64,000 bases of DNA from PFJX01 sp963713085 (GTDB taxonomy: Bacteria; Pseudomonadota; Gammaproteobacteria; Burkholderiales; Thiobacillaceae): NCBI GenBank assembly GCA_963713085.1, contig CAVQKQ010000002.1, positions 98,435 through 162,434 on the forward strand. Direction: 5' to 3'. Both the position numbers and the translations under genes were made by a program. The notes under the pieces are model-generated. The model searched no databases. It saw nothing but the letters and a program-made list of their open reading frames with translations, and was not told the DNA's origin. Of this stretch, positions 60,542-64,000 are shown one piece after another; within the stretch, counting starts at the first letter, position 1, and every line of letters starts with the position of its first letter.

Positions 60542-62575
60542 TCAGGACTCTGAACCCTCCTCCACCCCGAACATGCGCTTTTTCAATTCGTGCAGTTGGT
60601 CGCGCAAAGACGCGGCCTTCTCGAATTCCAGGTTCCTGGCGGCCGCCATCATCTCTTTTTCGATGCGCTTGATTTCCCGGGTCAGGTCCTTCTCGCTCAT
60701 CACCTCATATCTTGCCCGGGCCTGGGCGGCCTTGATCTCCTGTTGGGCGGAGTCGACATCGTAGACGCCTTCGATGATGTCCTTGATGCGCTTGCTCACG
60801 CCGCGGGGCACGATGCCGTGGACGGTGTTGAACTCGGTCTGCTTTCGGCGGCGGCGCTCGGTCTCGTCGATGGCCCGGCGCATGGAATCGGTGACACGGT
60901 CAGCATAGAGGATGGCGGTGCCGTTGATGTGGCGGGCCGCCCGGCCGATGGTCTGGATCAGGGAACGCTCGGAACGCAAGAAACCCTCCTTGTCCGCATC
61001 CAGAATAGCGACAAGTGAAACCTCTGGAATATCAAGACCTTCCCGAAGCAAGTTAATGCCGATCAACACGTCAAAAACCCCAAGGCGCAGATCCCGCAAT
61101 ATCTCCACCCGCTCCACAGTGTCTATGTCCGAGTGCAGGTAACGCACCTTGACACCGTGGTCGGCGTAGTACTCGGTAAGCTGTTCCGACATGCGCTTGG
61201 TGAGAGTGGTGACCATGACACGTTCCCCCTTGGCCACACGCAGGCTGATCTCGGACATGAGGTCATCCACCTGGGTGGTGACGGGCCGGATGACCACCTC
61301 GGGATCGATCAGGCCGGTGGGCCGAACCAACTGCTCCACCACCCGCTGCTGGTGATTGGACTCATAAGGCCCCGGTGTGGCGGAAACGAACACGGTCTGG
61401 CGCATGATCCGTTCGAACTCGTCGAAACGCAGGGGCCGGTTGTCCAGAGCCGAGGGCAGCCGGAAGCCGTAGTCCACCAGATTCTCCTTGCGCGCACGGT
61501 CGCCCTTGTACATGCCCCCCACCTGGGGCACGGTGACGTGGGACTCGTCGATGAACATCAGGGCGTCTTCCGGCAGGTAGTCGATCAGGGTGGGGGGTGG
61601 CTCCCCGGGGCGACGACCGGTCAGATGCCGGGAATAGTTCTCGATTCCTTTGCAGAAGCCCAGTTCCGCCATCATCTCCAGGTCGAAGCGGGTGCGCTGC
61701 TCGATACGCTGGGCCTCCACCAGCTTGCCGTTGTCCTGGAAGAACTTCAGCCGCTCCGCCAGTTCCAGTTTGATGGCCTCCACGGCCTTCAGGGTGTTCT
61801 CCCTGGGCGTGACGTAGTGGCTTGAGGGGAACACCGTGAAACGAGCGGCCTTGTGCATCACCTGCCCGGTCAGCGGGTCGAACAGGGACAGGGATTCCAC
61901 CTCGTCGTCGAACAGGGACACCCGCACCGCCGTTTCGGCATGTTCCGCCGGGAAGATGTCGATCACGTCGCCCTTCACCCGGAACACGCCGCGCTTGAAT
62001 TCCAGCTCGTTGCGCTGGTACTGCATCTCCGTGAGCCGACGCAGGACATAGCGCTGGTCCACCCGGTCCCCCACCCTAAGGTGCAGGATCATGTCGTGAT
62101 AGTCCGACGGATCGCCGATGCCGTAGATGGCCGAAACGGTGGCGACAATGACGCAATCCTTGCGCTCCAGCAGGGCCTTGGTGGCCGACAGGCGCATCTG
62201 CTCGATGTGCTCGTTTATGCTGGAATCCTTCTCGATGAACAGGTCCCGGGCCGGCACATAGGCCTCGGGCTGGTAGTAATCGTAGTAGGAGACGAAATAC
62301 TCCACCGCGTGGTCCGGGAAGAACTCCCGGAACTCGGAATACAGCTGTGCCGCCAGGGTCTTGTTGGGCGCCATGACGAAGGCCGGCCGGCCCAGCCGGG
62401 CGATGGCGTTGGCCATGGTGTAGGTCTTGCCCGAGCCGGTCACCCCAAGCAGGGTCTGGAAGCGAAGGCCTGCCTCGATACCATCCACCAGTTGCGCAAT
62501 CGCCTCGGGCTGGTCCCCTGCCGGCGGAAACGGTTGGTGCAATGCAAAAGGGCTATTGGGAAAAGTGACAGCCAA
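60542..62575 (-). CDS. uvrB: excinuclease ABC subunit B
   Basis: The 677-residue helicase of nucleotide excision repair has Walker A GVTGSGKTYTMANA, the beta-hairpin YFVSYYDYYQPEAY that probes damage, and the DEXX-like FIDESHVTVPQ. Helicase motifs V-VI (GINLLREGLDIPEVSLVAIL and QTIGRAARH) are present. The C-terminal UVR motif (KRIEKEMMAAARNLEFEKAA) binds UvrC. The only suitable start is a TTG at 62575, giving MAVTFPNSPF. A LexA-like box was not seen in the short divergent region. Confidence 0.97.
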   Translation of the reverse strand: MAVTFPNSPFALHQPFPPAGDQPEAIAQLVDGIEAGLRFQTLLGVTGSGKTYTMANAIARLGRPAFVMAPNKTLAAQLYSEFREFFPDHAVEYFVSYYDYYQPEAYVPARDLFIEKDSSINEHIEQMRLSATKALLERKDCVIVATVSAIYGIGDPSDYHDMILHLRVGDRVDQRYVLRRLTEMQYQRNELEFKRGVFRVKGDVIDIFPAEHAETAVRVSLFDDEVESLSLFDPLTGQVMHKAARFTVFPSSHYVTPRENTLKAVEAIKLELAERLKFFQDNGKLVEAQRIEQRTRFDLEMMAELGFCKGIENYSRHLTGRRPGEPPPTLIDYLPEDALMFIDESHVTVPQVGGMYKGDRARKENLVDYGFRLPSALDNRPLRFDEFERIMRQTVFVSATPGPYESNHQQRVVEQLVRPTGLIDPEVVIRPVTTQVDDLMSEISLRVAKGERVMVTTLTKRMSEQLTEYYADHGVKVRYLHSDIDTVERVEILRDLRLGVFDVLIGINLLREGLDIPEVSLVAILDADKEGFLRSERSLIQTIGRAARHINGTAILYADRVTDSMRRAIDETERRRRKQTEFNTVHGIVPRGVSKRIKDIIEGVYDVDSAQQEIKAAQARARYEVMSEKDLTREIKRIEKEMMAAARNLEFEKAASLRDQLHELKKRMFGVEEGSES

Positions 62576-62649
62576 GTTAAAATCCGCGCGCGAAATTGGT
62601 GGATGATACCGCGCGCGCCACCCGCGTTCTTCCCTGCATAGGTCACATC

Positions 62650-63840
<1,191 letters not shown>

Positions 63841-63881
63841 GCGGACACGCGGATCAACAGCCGGTCTCGCCGCATATCAAG

Positions 63882-63910
63882 TTGACCCGGAGGCGCGCCC
63901 TAATTATCAT
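63882..63910 (+). promoter_or_regulatory. strong promoter of tRNA-Asn
   Basis: TTGACC (63882-63887) and TATCAT (63905-63910) are separated by 17 bases. The tRNA begins 15 bases after the -10, and the GC-rich stretch following it (TGCGCGCTC) is a stringent-type discriminator. Confidence 0.8.
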
Positions 63911-63924
63911 TGCGCGCTCTCAAA

Positions 63925-64000
63925 TCCCCGATAGCTCAGTTGGTAGAGCAACGGACTGTTAATCCGTGTGTCCCTGGTTCGAGCCCAGGTCGGGGAGCCA
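63925..64000 (+). tRNA. tRNA-Asn (GTT)
   Basis: A complete 76-base tRNA with a perfect 7-bp acceptor stem (TCCCCGA with TCGGGGA) and an encoded CCA end. The D arm has AGCTCAGTTGGTAGAGC. The anticodon stem ACGGA/TCCGT holds loop CTGTTAA with anticodon GTT, and the T arm has TGGTTCGAGCCCA. It ends at the last base of the window. Confidence 0.98.

Overview
The window is 64 kb of a GC-rich (about 60-65% by eye) proteobacterial chromosome and looks betaproteobacterial (Rhodocyclales/Nitrosomonadales-like). This rests on gene neighbourhoods and protein flavour: ratA-rnfH divergent from smpB, rluC divergent from rne with a long leader, a guaBA operon, ppsA divergent from its regulator ppsR, scpA-scpB near rluB, and uvrB divergent from an aspartate aminotransferase followed by tRNA-Asn. 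I cannot name a genus from the sequence alone. Most of the window is housekeeping DNA. No CRISPR array, prophage, rRNA operon or intact insertion sequence was recognised.

Layout. 1-5393: the tail of a DUF6515-type surface protein, then a tightly overlapping operon for a MacAB/TolC-type efflux pump behind a recognisable promoter. 5405-7578 (minus): a slipin and NfeD membrane-protease pair; the NfeD gene carries an apparent one-base frameshift in its signal peptide. 7708-9134: a small accessory patch with a HepT/MntA (HEPN/nucleotidyltransferase) toxin-antitoxin pair and an ankyrin protein. 9215-12502: ppsA and ppsR. 12503-14136 (minus): a SpoU-type RNA methyltransferase and a GYF_2-transmembrane-pentapeptide protein, with a candidate small RNA just upstream. 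14497-16542: an EF-G-like GTPase. 16581-19654 (minus): guaBA. 19827-24552: a small lipoprotein, rnfH/ratA, smpB, selU, a host-attachment-type protein, and the chain GNAT-ispF-thpR. 24597-28791: an ArsC-like reductase, dapE, prmB, a TM-helix (MscS-associated) protein, a retropepsin-like protease and a LapA-like protein. 28802-30688: a pyruvate kinase of unusual architecture. 30689-32472: a gene-poor, lower-GC stretch with a formylglycine-generating-enzyme-fold protein. 32554-41623: DUF2905, rluB, rlhA, scpB, scpA, dnaE and yceH. 41881-43425: a low-GC diheme cytochrome c and a CigR/RcnB-like lipoprotein.

43619-52532 (minus) is the most distinctive locus. It is one uninterrupted operon for a type II secretion / type IV pilus hybrid machine in the order gspG, gspF, gspE, PilM/GspL-like, PilN-like, PilO/GspM-like, PilP/GspC-like, TPR-secretin (gspD), then three further pseudopilins. 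The PilO-like gene carries a one-base expansion that fuses its reading frame to the next gene. Downstream lie dsbC, rluC, rne with a perfect bidirectional terminator, a low-molecular-weight phosphatase, a sensorless histidine kinase with a REC-TPR response regulator, uvrB, an aspartate aminotransferase and tRNA-Asn with a textbook promoter.

The best leads for new biology are the hybrid secretion operon, the candidate anti-Shine-Dalgarno small RNA at about 14183-14290, the strong terminator embedded antisense in thpR, and the pyruvate kinase with an N-terminal extension and no C-terminal regulatory domain. The two single-base homopolymer frameshifts need checking against reads before they are interpreted biologically.
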